DNA of 40,354 nucleotides from an uncultured Bacilli bacterium. Its GTDB lineage: Bacteria; Bacillota_I; Bacilli_A; RF39; UBA660. How positions within the stretch are numbered: position 1 is the stretch's first letter; each line of letters starts with the position of its first letter. Where the stretch lies: the NCBI GenBank assembly GCA_947627895.1, contig CANQXV010000003.1:1-40354 (forward strand), in the 5' to 3' direction. A program made the position numbers and the translations under genes. A model generated the notes under the pieces. That model had not been told where the DNA came from. It did no database searches and worked only from the letters and a program-made list of their open reading frames with translations. Shown one piece after another: positions 7,483 to 16,616 of the stretch.

Positions 7483-8651
7483 TAGATACCTCCGAGACTA
7501 GCCACATACCCATAATCATAATTATCAAAAATTGTCGTTTGGGTTTCCATTAATACCAATACTTTAGTAATATTATTTTCTTGAAGATAATTTTTTAAAT
7601 TCATTTTTTCAATATATTTAGGATTTAAAACATAAGTTTTAGCAAAGTTTTGGGCCAATAAATAATCTATTTGCCAAGCATAGGAATCACCTAAAATAAA
7701 TAAATTATCTTCCCCCGTACCTTCATAAGTAACTTCACTGTAAAGACCATTATAGTAACCAACATATTGGTCATAAAATAAGCCTTTATCTGTTTTTATT
7801 TTTCGGGGTTTAAAATTAGTAGGGCTTGCCGCGCCTTCTACTGTTGCTTTCAATGTAATATCTTCATCAATAAAAGTAAAGTAATCAGTGGTTTTCGCAT
7901 CAGCCACCATTTTGCCAATAGAACCCCGATATAAAATATCTGAGGTTACCGCTTGATACACCTCACAATCAAGATTAAGCATTTGGCAAATATCATTATA
8001 TCCTTGCAAAGCTCCATAAGCATTCCAATGATGATCAGTATGATAAAACAATTTTTGGTATTCATCTCTTTCTTTTACTTTTAATTCGCCAACTGTAACA
8101 TTATCTAATTTAGCTAAAAACTCTTGCTTTAAATCCGCCATATTGCGTATGGTAACTGCATCATTAAAATCTTGAAACTCATACCTACTTGGTAAATAAA
8201 TATAAAGGTCTACTATTTTACCTAAGTTATTATAAAACAAAATATTTTCATTCATTTTACTATTTATATAATCATCATTTTGATTAGTTTGTAAAATATA
8301 AAAACCATCTTTATTTTGGAAAATATATTCCCCATCACTATTAGTACCTAAAGACTTAAATTCATTATTATATAAATTAAAACTATTTTTTAATGGTCTA
8401 TAACTACCATTAACCTCACTATATAAAAATAAATAATTACTTAATTTATTATTAATATTATTTTTAATATTTGTGGTTTTATTATTAAGTTTTGTTAAGA
8501 TATTTCCTTCTTCCGAAATAACCGTATAAATATTACTAAATTCTGGCGTAATTATTCCTTTTTGAATTAAAACAAACATCACGGGATACATTACTAAAAA
8601 AAGAAATAAAACTCCAATAAAAAAATAAGTAATAAAGTTTTTATTTTTCAT
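7482..8651 (-). CDS. DHHW/AlgX-like membrane-anchored SGNH O-acetyltransferase
   Basis: Extracellular partner of the MBOAT protein. Residues about 8-30 form an N-terminal anchor. Residues 206-209 read DHHW, supplying the Asp-His pair of the AlgX/AlgJ group, and the nucleophile serine lies later in GDSY (S323), the order expected in this group. The central region 45-140 is Asn/Tyr-rich and not recognised. Expected role: final transfer of acetyl groups to a polysaccharide after the MBOAT enzyme delivers them. It is first in the operon; no clear promoter was found in the 50-bp gap upstream. Confidence 0.88.
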   Translation of the reverse strand: MKNKNFITYFFIGVLFLFLVMYPVMFVLIQKGIITPEFSNIYTVISEEGNILTKLNNKTTNIKNNINNKLSNYLFLYSEVNGSYRPLKNSFNLYNNEFKSLGTNSDGEYIFQNKDGFYILQTNQNDDYINSKMNENILFYNNLGKIVDLYIYLPSRYEFQDFNDAVTIRNMADLKQEFLAKLDNVTVGELKVKERDEYQKLFYHTDHHWNAYGALQGYNDICQMLNLDCEVYQAVTSDILYRGSIGKMVADAKTTDYFTFIDEDITLKATVEGAASPTNFKPRKIKTDKGLFYDQYVGYYNGLYSEVTYEGTGEDNLFILGDSYAWQIDYLLAQNFAKTYVLNPKYIEKMNLKNYLQENNITKVLVLMETQTTIFDNYDYGYVASLGGI

Positions 8652-8704
8652 ATCTATTCTCCCTACTTATTAATTTTAACAAAATATTCCAATATTATCA
8701 CTAT

Positions 8705-8935
8705 TTAATTAAAAAAATTTTTAATATTGACCTCTAAAACATCCGCAATACGACCAAGTATTGCTAAACTAAAACTTTTGCGACGCTTTAAACTTTCAAT
8801 TTCGGCGAGATAATCCATTGACATTTCCGCTTCTTCCGATAATTTTTGCAATGTATATCCTTTTTGTTTACGATATTTTTTAATATTTTTACGGACAATA
8901 TCGTAGTAATATTCGTCATTATGTTTTAGGGCCAT
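8705..8935 (-). CDS. Small XRE-family HTH regulator
   Basis: DNA-binding protein of 76 aa with one Cro/C1-type helix-turn-helix at about residues 12-70 (IKKYRKQKGYTLQKLSEEAE, then YLAEIE). It starts at the ATG at 8935, nine bases after AGGAG; the upstream TTG at 8944 abuts the ribosome site and is unlikely. It is divergent from the beta-helix surface protein gene at 9049 and may control it or the acetylation operon. The target is unknown. The gap 8936-9048 holds a weak AAGCC/GGCTT stem. Confidence 0.85.
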   Translation of the reverse strand: MALKHNDEYYYDIVRKNIKKYRKQKGYTLQKLSEEAEMSMDYLAEIESLKRRKSFSLAILGRIADVLEVNIKNFFN

Positions 8936-9021
8936 AAGTACCAACTCCTATTATTATTTTCTAATAAAAGCCAAAATTATTTTATGGGCTTATAGCACTA
9001 GATTTTATATTAATTTTATGC

Positions 9022-9027
9022 TATATT
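9022..9027 (+). promoter_or_regulatory. Extended -10 for surface protein gene
   Basis: TGCTATATT, with the -10 hexamer at 9022-9027, lies 21 bp before the ATG at 9049. The -35 at the best spacing matches only 3 of 6 positions. Confidence 0.4.
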
Positions 9028-9048
9028 GTTTATAAATAAGGTGAGCAT

Positions 9049-11124
9049 ATGAAAAAAGTAATAATTTCTTATTTATTGGGATTTACTATGTGTTTATGTG
9101 TTTGTATAATAACCATATTTTATACAAATAGAAAAATACAAAAAGAAGAACAATACTATGATTTAGAAAATAATAATTTAATTAGTATGATGATACAAAA
9201 TGAATCAGGCGAATATGAAAAAGCTAATCAAAGTAATTGGCCAACTGATGGTTATAATTTTAATAAAACATTAAGTAAATGTGAAAATGGCAGTAAGCTT
9301 TCATGGCGTAATGATAAAGTTGTAGTTAATACCACAACATCAGATAAGTGTTATGTTTATTTTGATTTGGCAAATGGAACCGAACAATTTCCTTATCAAA
9401 TAGATTCTATTGAAGACTTAGTAAGATTATCTAAAGAAGTAGCTGAAGGAGATACGAAAGCAGGTATGACTTATGTTTTAACTAGAGATTTAGACTTTCA
9501 AGACCCGAGTTCATATGAAGATAGTTCAAGCACAACTTTTGGAGATATAAACGGAAATGAAGAAGACGAACCATTAATAACAGAATTAACAACGGGAAGA
9601 GGATTTAAATCAATAGGATTTTTTTACGGAATACTGAATGGTGGAAATAATAGAATAGATAATTTATTTATTAACACTGAAATTAATGGATATGCGGCAT
9701 TTATTTCAGTGTTAATAAATGGAGAAGTAAAAAATTTAACAATAAGTGGAGAAACAACAAGTTATAATGGTCATGATGTAGGCGGCATAGTGGCAGCTAT
9801 GGAAAATAGTAAAATTGAAAATTGTGTTAGTGAAGTTAATGTTACTAGCAATGGACCTTATTTTAATGTTGGAGGGATTGTAGGTCTTGTAGCAGGACAA
9901 AACGATAGTATAATCAAAGATTGTGTTAATAAAGGAAATATAACAGGCGGAGGAACAAGTGGCGGAATTGTAGGAGGAAATAGTTCTAGTACTAGTACGC
10001 TAACTATAAAAAATTGTTCTAATGAAGGCATAATAAATAATAATACAGGACAACATACGGGTGGCATAATAGGTTCTAGTATTGGAAGCTCTAGTGATGA
10101 GGCGTCTAATTTAAAAATTGAAGGGTGCCATAATAATGGAAAAGTTAAAAGCGAAACAGCGTATCTAGTAGGAGGCATACTTGGATATGGAAATGGAAAT
10201 GGAAATATAACTATTAATAATACTTATAATGCTGGAGAAATAACAATAAATAGCAAAACAGATTTTGGTAACGTCAGTATTGCTGGGATAATTGGTAATA
10301 TTAATATAACAAATGATTTATCAATAACAAATAGTTATAATAAAGGAATTATCAAAAATGAAGATATAGTAAATAAATTTACACATATGGGAGGTGCATT
10401 GGGACTATCAAGTGCAAGAAATACAATAATAGAAAACTTCCATAATGATAATGTCATTGATGGTGGCAACAATGGCAACAGGGTTGGTGGCATAGCCGGA
10501 GCTATTTCTAATGGAAATAATATAATAAATAAATGTTACAATACGGCAGATATTTATGGCGATTATGGTGTTGGTGGACTTATTGGACATGGATCTGGCA
10601 AAATATTTTTATTAAATAGCTATAATATAGGAAATGTCAATGGTAATACCCCAGAAGTGAGTGGCTTGATTGCTAGACAATCGCCAGGTTATTATTCTAC
10701 AGTTATAAATAGCTATAATGTAGGCAATGTTATAAGTAAAAATATTCGAGCAAATGGAATTTTAGAAATTTTAGGTGGTGCTTATTTAAATAATGTATAT
10801 AATGCTGGAAAATTATCAGAAAAAGAAACATATGGAATAGGTTATAAAGCAAGTCAAATTAGTTTACAATCATATAATATTTACTACGCAAATGGTGTAA
10901 CTGCTGGTTCAAATATAGAAAATATTGGTACTAATTATGATGAAAAATATATTAAAAGTACATCTTTTACTGAAGAATTAAATAATAATTTAGTCAATGA
11001 TACAACAATAAAAGAAGGGAGTGTCGATAAACCGTTAATGGATATTGACCCATCACTTGAAGGTTATACCTTAAGTCAATGGAAACTTGGCGATGACGGT
11101 TATCCAACATTAGTAAATAATTAG
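9049..11124 (+). CDS. Membrane-anchored beta-helix surface protein with GLUG-like repeats
   Basis: Probable extracellular adhesin or scaffold of 691 aa. An N-terminal membrane segment (about 4-26) contains three alternating cysteines, C15, C17 and C19, but no proper lipobox. Residues about 75-107 form a small two-Cys module seen in many secreted proteins of uncultured gut Firmicutes (from my memory of such proteins). From about 200 to 630 run many short repeats of the GGIVG / IxNCxNxGxI type, typical of GLUG right-handed beta-helix proteins. No LPXTG motif is present, so anchoring is probably by the N-terminal segment. The HTH gene upstream is divergent. No enzymatic residues were recognised. 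Confidence 0.8.
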   Translation: MKKVIISYLLGFTMCLCVCIITIFYTNRKIQKEEQYYDLENNNLISMMIQNESGEYEKANQSNWPTDGYNFNKTLSKCENGSKLSWRNDKVVVNTTTSDKCYVYFDLANGTEQFPYQIDSIEDLVRLSKEVAEGDTKAGMTYVLTRDLDFQDPSSYEDSSSTTFGDINGNEEDEPLITELTTGRGFKSIGFFYGILNGGNNRIDNLFINTEINGYAAFISVLINGEVKNLTISGETTSYNGHDVGGIVAAMENSKIENCVSEVNVTSNGPYFNVGGIVGLVAGQNDSIIKDCVNKGNITGGGTSGGIVGGNSSSTSTLTIKNCSNEGIINNNTGQHTGGIIGSSIGSSSDEASNLKIEGCHNNGKVKSETAYLVGGILGYGNGNGNITINNTYNAGEITINSKTDFGNVSIAGIIGNINITNDLSITNSYNKGIIKNEDIVNKFTHMGGALGLSSARNTIIENFHNDNVIDGGNNGNRVGGIAGAISNGNNIINKCYNTADIYGDYGVGGLIGHGSGKIFLLNSYNIGNVNGNTPEVSGLIARQSPGYYSTVINSYNVGNVISKNIRANGILEILGGAYLNNVYNAGKLSEKETYGIGYKASQISLQSYNIYYANGVTAGSNIENIGTNYDEKYIKSTSFTEELNNNLVNDTTIKEGSVDKPLMDIDPSLEGYTLSQWKLGDDGYPTLVNN

Positions 11125-11133
11125 TTAATATAA

Positions 11134-11162
11134 TTGTTTTTATTCCTATTTTTGGCTATAAT
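11134..11162 (+). promoter_or_regulatory. Sigma-A promoter of flippase gene
   Basis: TTGTTT (11134-11139), 17-bp spacer, TATAAT (11157-11162), followed by AAGGAG at 11169 and the ATG at 11184. The untranslated leader is therefore very short. Confidence 0.75.
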
Positions 11163-11183
11163 AATATCAAGGAGTTTTTGAAA

Positions 11184-12797
11184 ATGAAGAAAAATGGCTT
11201 AATGGATGGTGCCTTTATTGCTACTTTAGCAATTATTATTTCCAAAATATTAGGTGTTTTATATGTTATTCCTTTTTATAATATTATTGGTGAAGCTGGT
11301 GGGGCTTTATATGGTTATGCCTATAATATTTATAACTTCTTTTTAATTATATCTAGTGCTGGTATTCCTTTAGCAATTAGCAAAATTACCAGTGAATATA
11401 ATACTTTAAAATTAAATAAAGAAAAATCTTTTATGTTTGATTATTCCAAAAAAATAATTAGAATTTTTTCAATAGTTTGTTTCTTAATTTGTTTTTTTGG
11501 AGCCCCTATTTTAGCTAATTTAATTGTTGGTGACTTAACTAATGGTAATACGGTTAGTGATGTTGCTTTTGTTATTAGATGTGTATCATTTGCTATTTTA
11601 GTAGTTCCTCTTTTAAGTATTTCTAGAGGTTACCTACAAGGACACAAATATATAGCTCCACCAGCAATTGGCCAAGTAATTGAACAATTTGTTCGAGTTT
11701 TAGTTATTGTAGTTGGTTCCTTTGTTGCTTTAAAAGTATTTAATTTAAGTGTGGTTCAAGCCGTTGGTATTGCTGTTTTTGGTGCTTGTGCGGGAGCCAT
11801 AGTCTCTTATATTTATTTACTTTTAAAAATGCGCAAAGTCAAAAAAGAAATTTTAGTTCCTTATGATGATGTTGCTAAAAGTGAAAAGAAAGCCATACTA
11901 AAAAAATTAGTTGTTTATTGTATTCCTTTTATTATTATTAATGTAGCTAACACAATTTATAACTTTGTTGATATGGTGTTAGTAATAAGAGGATTAAATC
12001 ATTTAGGTTTCCCAGCTGCCGATATTGAAACAATAAGCAGTATTTTTACCACTTGGGGTGCTAAATTAATTAGTGTTGTAACAGCGATTGCAACGGGTCT
12101 TGTTATAAGTTTAATTCCAAATATTGTGGAAGCTTACACTAAAAAGGATGAAAAAAAAGTTAATGAACATTTTAATAAAATATTACAAGTATTATTATAT
12201 GTTATTTTACCTTTAACTATTTTCTTAAGTATTTATGCAACTCCTGTATGGAGTGTTTTCTACAATGAAAGCCATTACGGACCCTTAATTTTTAAATATA
12301 CGATTTTACTTGCAACATTAGATAGTGCTTACATTATGATTTGTAGTGCCCTTCAAGGTTTAAGTAAAACGAAACTTATTTATGTATCGGTTGCAACTGG
12401 CTTAATCACCAAAACAATCTTAGATTTACCACTTATATATTTATTTAATAATCTTGGTATTGCCCCTTACTATGGAGCCATTGCGGCCACAACCATCGGT
12501 TATTTATTATCCTTAATTATTCCTCTTATTACCTTACATAAAAAATATAACTTTAGTTATAAACAAACTTTAAAATCACTACCAAAATTAATTTTAACTA
12601 CGAGTATTTTAGTAATTATTAATCAAATTATAAGGCCTCTTATCTTTAGTCATTTAACTTCTAAAATTGAAATGCTTTTAGGCCTTGCTGGAGTAGGAAT
12701 ATTATCTTTTGTAATTTACTTTATTTTAAATAAAAAACTTTTAATTGAATTAATGGGTGAAAAATTCTTTAAATTTAAAAAGAAAAAGAATGCTTAA
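11184..12797 (+). CDS. SpoVB/YtgP/MurJ-type lipid flippase (MOP superfamily)
   Basis: Integral membrane protein of 537 aa with about 14 hydrophobic segments. It belongs to the polysaccharide-export/MurJ branch of the MOP superfamily, to which SpoVB (spore cortex) and YtgP/MurJ (lipid II flipping) belong. The N-terminal block GAFIATLAIIISKILGVLYV is characteristic of SpoVB/YtgP. I chose the ATG at 11184, nine bases after AAGGAG, over the TTG at 11178. Its last 4 bases overlap the stop of the convergent ATPase. The sequence alone does not separate a spore-specific SpoVB from the housekeeping lipid II flippase. Confidence 0.88.
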   Translation: MKKNGLMDGAFIATLAIIISKILGVLYVIPFYNIIGEAGGALYGYAYNIYNFFLIISSAGIPLAISKITSEYNTLKLNKEKSFMFDYSKKIIRIFSIVCFLICFFGAPILANLIVGDLTNGNTVSDVAFVIRCVSFAILVVPLLSISRGYLQGHKYIAPPAIGQVIEQFVRVLVIVVGSFVALKVFNLSVVQAVGIAVFGACAGAIVSYIYLLLKMRKVKKEILVPYDDVAKSEKKAILKKLVVYCIPFIIINVANTIYNFVDMVLVIRGLNHLGFPAADIETISSIFTTWGAKLISVVTAIATGLVISLIPNIVEAYTKKDEKKVNEHFNKILQVLLYVILPLTIFLSIYATPVWSVFYNESHYGPLIFKYTILLATLDSAYIMICSALQGLSKTKLIYVSVATGLITKTILDLPLIYLFNNLGIAPYYGAIAATTIGYLLSLIIPLITLHKKYNFSYKQTLKSLPKLILTTSILVIINQIIRPLIFSHLTSKIEMLLGLAGVGILSFVIYFILNKKLLIELMGEKFFKFKKKKNA

Positions 12798-12809
12798 ATA
12801 TCAGCATTC
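12788..12809 (-). terminator. Terminator at convergent flippase/ATPase B ends
   Basis: GAATGC (12788-12793) pairs with GCATTC (12804-12809) around a 10-nt loop; the minus-strand transcript then runs into TTTTTCTTTTT. It lies within both coding ends and serves mainly ATPase B. Confidence 0.7.
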
Positions 12810-13990
12810 CCTAGTAAAAAATCTAAAGCATTAATTTCTTTAATACCATCGAATGAGGCTTTATCATTATCCAAAGTTATAATGTATTTAGGATAATTAT
12901 CATTAATATTTTTAAGGGGCGCAAGCTCCCTTTTTAATGTTTCGGCACCCCGAATACTTAAAGCAACTTGAATGTATTTTAAACCATCATCTTTTTTGAC
13001 AACAAAATCAATTTCTTGATTACCAATTTTTCCAATATGAATATCATAACCCCGGCGCTTTAATTCTAAAAAGATGACATTTTCTAAAATACTACCTAAA
13101 TCACTTACTTCTCCTAATAGATATTTTCTTAAACCAAGATCACATACATAGTATTTATCGCCAGTTTTTAAGTATTCCTTACCTTTAATATCATAACGAC
13201 CAACATTATAAATAATGTAACTATCCTTTAACCAAGATAAATAATTTTCAATGGTATTAACCGAATTTTTTCGATTATGGGAATTTAGAGTATCACTTAT
13301 TTTTTTAGTTGAAACTAAATTGCCAATATTAGCAAAAATAAATTTAACAACGCTTTCTAAAATCATAACATCTTTAACTTTATTACGAATAATAACATCT
13401 CTCATTAAAACAGTATTATATATTCCATCTAAATAGTTACGAATTAAATCCGCATCATTATCTAAATTTATAAGATAGGGAAAACTACCATTTTCAATAT
13501 AATAATTATAGGCCTCTTCTTTATCCTTGATATTCCAGCCTTCAAAAAACTCTTTAAATGATAAGGGTAACATATGGATTTGCATATAACGACCAGTTAA
13601 AAAAGTTGCTAGTTCGCCCGATAGCATATAAGAATTAGAACCAGTTATATAGATATCCACATTATCTAGCGTAAATAAGCCATTAACCATTTTTTCAAAT
13701 TCTGGCACAATTTGCACTTCATCTAAAAATATATAATTCATTTTACTTTTTAAAAGTTTCTTTTCAATTGCATTATATAAATCGCGCCAATTAGAATAAA
13801 TATTATCACTAGGTTTTTCAAAATTCATACTGATTATTTGTTTTTCACTAACATTGTTTTGTTTTAAATAATCACGGTATAACGCTAAAAGAGTTGACTT
13901 ACCACAGCGTCTAATTCCGGTGATAATTTTGATTATTTTTTTATCCTTTAACTTTATTAAATAATTCAAATAGTCTTCTCTCTTAATCAT
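12794..13990 (-). CDS. AAA_14/DUF4143 family ATPase (copy B)
   Basis: Paralogue of the ATPase at 4317-5522, 398 aa. Walker A GIRRCGKS (25-32), Walker B NYIFLDEV (85-92), ITGSNS sensor-1-like motif (115-120) and a GRY are all in place. The C-terminal part has the nuclease-fold-like pattern GNQEIDFVVKKDDG then YIQVA. It starts with ATG after AGGTGAGG. Like copy A it is a single-gene unit with a perfect promoter and its own palindromes, but the palindrome sequence differs, so the two are probably regulated separately. The stop overlaps the flippase stop by 4 bp. The physiological role of this family is unknown. Confidence 0.9.
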   Translation of the reverse strand: MIKREDYLNYLIKLKDKKIIKIITGIRRCGKSTLLALYRDYLKQNNVSEKQIISMNFEKPSDNIYSNWRDLYNAIEKKLLKSKMNYIFLDEVQIVPEFEKMVNGLFTLDNVDIYITGSNSYMLSGELATFLTGRYMQIHMLPLSFKEFFEGWNIKDKEEAYNYYIENGSFPYLINLDNDADLIRNYLDGIYNTVLMRDVIIRNKVKDVMILESVVKFIFANIGNLVSTKKISDTLNSHNRKNSVNTIENYLSWLKDSYIIYNVGRYDIKGKEYLKTGDKYYVCDLGLRKYLLGEVSDLGSILENVIFLELKRRGYDIHIGKIGNQEIDFVVKKDDGLKYIQVALSIRGAETLKRELAPLKNINDNYPKYIITLDNDKASFDGIKEINALDFLLGNADI

Positions 13991-14008
13991 TTTGCCTCAC
14001 CTAAATTA

Positions 14009-14037
14009 ATTATAATACCATTTTATTAGTTTGTAAA
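14009..14037 (-). promoter_or_regulatory. Consensus promoter of ATPase B
   Basis: Minus strand TTTACA (14032-14037), exactly 17 bp, TATAAT (14009-14014), then AGGTGAGG before the ATG at 13990. It shares the 11-base block AACTTTACAAA around its -35 with the ATPase A promoter. Confidence 0.85.
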
Positions 14038-14038
14038 G

Positions 14039-14096
14039 TTTTTTCAGTTAAATGAAATATTTTTTAATTTTTAATACTTTTTTCAGTTAAATGAAA
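14039..14096. repeat. Tandem near-palindromic direct repeats upstream of ATPase B
   Basis: The 19-base sequence TTTTTTCAGTTAAATGAAA occurs exactly at 14039-14057 and 14078-14096, 39 bp apart. Its 16-bp core TTTCAGTTAAATGAAA is a palindrome except for one mismatched pair. The proximal copy ends close to the -35 box. In the ATPase direction the hairpins are not followed by T-runs, so these look like protein-binding operators rather than terminators. Confidence 0.7.
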
Positions 14097-14101
14097 ATAT
14101 T

Positions 14102-15349
14102 TTATTTTAGTAATTTATAAAATTTTAGAGCTATTTTATATAAATAATAAGCTGGTTTATCAACAATATAGTCAAATTCCCCGAGTAATTCCACTATTTC
14201 AGGATTAAAGCCTTTCTTTATTTCATAAATCGAATAGTAAGGGTTATTGGGATCTAAATCACTAGAAATACCATAGAAATTACAATATTTCTTTTTTTGT
14301 TTCAAACATTCTTTAATATGTTCATTATAAAAGACATACTTTGGTCCAAAATCTTTATATAGACTAGAGGTACCACTCATAAATGTTATGCCCTCATCGC
14401 CAATAAAAAGGCTCATTAAAGCGCCAATATTAATTGGAATGCCACCATCTTTTATCTTTTTAGCTTGAGTTAATTCTTGTTCTTTTTTAGTTATTTTTAT
14501 TTTTAATTCTTCTTCATGTTTTTTTAACTTAGGCCCAATATTTAGTTTCGCCATTTGTTTTTCTAAATTTAATAGTTCCTTTTTTAATTCATCTAAACTC
14601 ATAATAACATGTTCATAATATTTATTAGGGTCAATATAAACTACATAAAGACGCATATAATCGGACATTAAATCATACATTTTTTGATAATAACTCACGG
14701 GTCTTATCACAAAATGTTTTTTATCCGCGGTTTCTTGTAAAATAGAAACAAATAAATCCATTTCTTTAGAATCAATAGTTCTAGTTAAAACTCCCATATT
14801 ACTATATTTAACAATATTCTTACGGGTGTTTTTGCTAAAACTTTGTAAGGTATCTTCATAAGTATCCGCAAGTTTAAACCGGCATAAATTACGCGGTTGT
14901 AACGTTTCAAAATTTTTGGTAAAACCTAAATGATTGTAGCCGAGGCTTAAAAATTCTTGAAGTGTGTCTTCCCCTACAATACGCGGGTTTTCACCATTAC
15001 TATCCGTAATTTGATAAATTACATTAGGATCTACTTTTAACATAAACCCTTTGTGTTCTTTAACATATTTTATAATCTCATTATGAAATTTTGCAAGTAA
15101 GCCTGTCTCTTTATAATCAAGTAAAAAGCCCCGAGGTGCATAAAACAAACTCTTTTTTATGAGCGTACTTTTTTCTAATAATAAAGATACGCCTTTTATA
15201 ATCTCGCCATCATATAAACCTACTAAATGTCTTTTCCAGCCTGTTGTCTCTTTTAATAAACCCCATTCTGGTAATTGATAAATTGAGATATAAGGACTTT
15301 TTAAAGCCCAAGCTTTAAGGGATTGTTCATCTATTTGTTTTAATTCCAT
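14102..15349 (-). CDS. FemAB-type peptidyltransferase (second of pair)
   Basis: Cytoplasmic enzyme that adds amino acids from aminoacyl-tRNA to the lipid II stem peptide to build the interpeptide bridge (FemX/MurM family). The two GNAT-like lobes are separated by a helical coiled-coil hairpin at about residues 220-285, as in FemA and MurM. The APRGFLLDY motif is at about residues 71-79 and the C-terminal KKGFNPEIVELLGEFDY motif near 380-395. The 415-aa length is normal. It begins 2 bp after the first FemAB gene, whose last codons hold its AGAGG ribosome site. Two tandem copies suggest a bridge of at least two residues. Confidence 0.92.
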   Translation of the reverse strand: MELKQIDEQSLKAWALKSPYISIYQLPEWGLLKETTGWKRHLVGLYDGEIIKGVSLLLEKSTLIKKSLFYAPRGFLLDYKETGLLAKFHNEIIKYVKEHKGFMLKVDPNVIYQITDSNGENPRIVGEDTLQEFLSLGYNHLGFTKNFETLQPRNLCRFKLADTYEDTLQSFSKNTRKNIVKYSNMGVLTRTIDSKEMDLFVSILQETADKKHFVIRPVSYYQKMYDLMSDYMRLYVVYIDPNKYYEHVIMSLDELKKELLNLEKQMAKLNIGPKLKKHEEELKIKITKKEQELTQAKKIKDGGIPINIGALMSLFIGDEGITFMSGTSSLYKDFGPKYVFYNEHIKECLKQKKKYCNFYGISSDLDPNNPYYSIYEIKKGFNPEIVELLGEFDYIVDKPAYYLYKIALKFYKLLK

Positions 15350-15351
15350 AA

Positions 15352-16575
15352 TTAACCTCTTAATTTACGATATATTTTTAAAAGAAATGGTAAAATTTTA
15401 TATAAGAATTTTTTATTAACTAAATCAAATTCCCCAATAAATTCAATATATTCATCACCAAATTTTCTTTTAAAATCATAAATCCTAGCTAAATTTTTAT
15501 AAGTTGTATGGGGATCTCCTACCACCCCAAAAAGATCAAAAAAGTCTAGGTCCTTTTCAAAAGCATCTTTTATTGCCACATAATAACAATAAGAAACAGC
15601 AAAAGTAAAATTAGCAAGTTCATTACTACCAATATATAGGCTCCACGCTCTATTCGCCGTATAAGTACAGATTAAAGAACAAATAGTTAATTCATCTTTA
15701 TCTATTTTTAAAAACTCTTCTTTTTCTTTATTTAGTCTCGCAATCTGATTTTTAATATCTTCTTGTTTTTTAGAAGACTCCTTTAATAATTGTTCTTGTT
15801 CGTGAATTTTAAGTTCTATTTTTTCTAGTAGTTCTTTAGGTCTTATTTTAATATTAAAAAATTTCATATTATTATCTTTAACCATTTCTTCGGCGAATAT
15901 TTGATAAAATTCTTTACTTCGAGGATCAAACTCATCTTTACTGCTATTTTCTTGTAATAAGTTATAAAAGGTATCAACATCAATTTCGTTATCTACTTTT
16001 AAATCATATTGACTACTCCGACGAATTGATTTCATAAAAGTTTTTGAAAAAGCATTTTCAACCTCTTCCCAGTTTCTTTTTAAATTGATTCTAAAAGTAT
16101 AACGAGGTTGATTTCCTTCATATAGTTTATAAAAACCCCCATGTTTATAACCTAAAGATAATAAATAATTATATAATTCATAATTATTTTCGCCACCCTC
16201 AACTTTTTGGCCTTCACTATCAATATCTTGATATTTAATATCAGGGTCAAATTTAATATAAATTATTTTATTTTTTTGCATATATTCTTTTAAATAATTA
16301 GTAAAAACTTTAATATAGGCATGATTAGTATAATCAATTAAAAAACCTCTTGGACAATAAACATAACTATACCCTAGGGGTGTTTTCTTTTCTAAAAGTA
16401 AAGCGGATGCCACCAGTTCTTCCTTATCATTATGCATCCCTACATAATGCGGAATTTGCCCTTTAGCCTTTTTACAAAACTCTCCCCATTCATAAGATTG
16501 TAAAAAATGAGATTTCTCATGATTACGCGTAAAATATTGGTATTCTGCTTTGGGAACGTCTTCTATGAATCTCAT
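15352..16575 (-). CDS. FemAB-type peptidyltransferase (first of pair)
   Basis: Paralogue of the following gene and the same class of bridge-forming, tRNA-dependent ligase. It has the CPRGFLIDY motif near residue 70-80, a coiled-coil insertion at about 245-295 and the C-terminal KRKFGDEYIEFIGEFDL motif. I chose the ATG at 16575, seven bases after AGGTGAT; the GTG at 16584 lies inside that ribosome site. The two copies are clearly diverged, so they probably add different residues or act in sequence. Promoter candidate on the minus strand: TTGTAA, 17 bp, TAAAAT just upstream. Amino-acid specificity cannot be read from sequence. Confidence 0.92.
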   Translation of the reverse strand: MRFIEDVPKAEYQYFTRNHEKSHFLQSYEWGEFCKKAKGQIPHYVGMHNDKEELVASALLLEKKTPLGYSYVYCPRGFLIDYTNHAYIKVFTNYLKEYMQKNKIIYIKFDPDIKYQDIDSEGQKVEGGENNYELYNYLLSLGYKHGGFYKLYEGNQPRYTFRINLKRNWEEVENAFSKTFMKSIRRSSQYDLKVDNEIDVDTFYNLLQENSSKDEFDPRSKEFYQIFAEEMVKDNNMKFFNIKIRPKELLEKIELKIHEQEQLLKESSKKQEDIKNQIARLNKEKEEFLKIDKDELTICSLICTYTANRAWSLYIGSNELANFTFAVSYCYYVAIKDAFEKDLDFFDLFGVVGDPHTTYKNLARIYDFKRKFGDEYIEFIGEFDLVNKKFLYKILPFLLKIYRKLRG

Positions 16576-16616
16576 TAATATCACCTACTTAAAAATTTTA
16601 ACATAATCCTTTTACC

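Noticed and set aside
9858-10178. Long antisense open frame within the beta-helix gene
   Set aside because: It mirrors the Gly/Asn-rich repeats, has biased hydrophobic/Pro composition and lacks a ribosome site; it is a shadow of the real gene.
4317-13990. The two ATPases as ends of a composite mobile element
   Set aside because: They are diverged paralogues in the same orientation with no terminal repeats, target duplications or transposase; the genes between them look like ordinary envelope genes.
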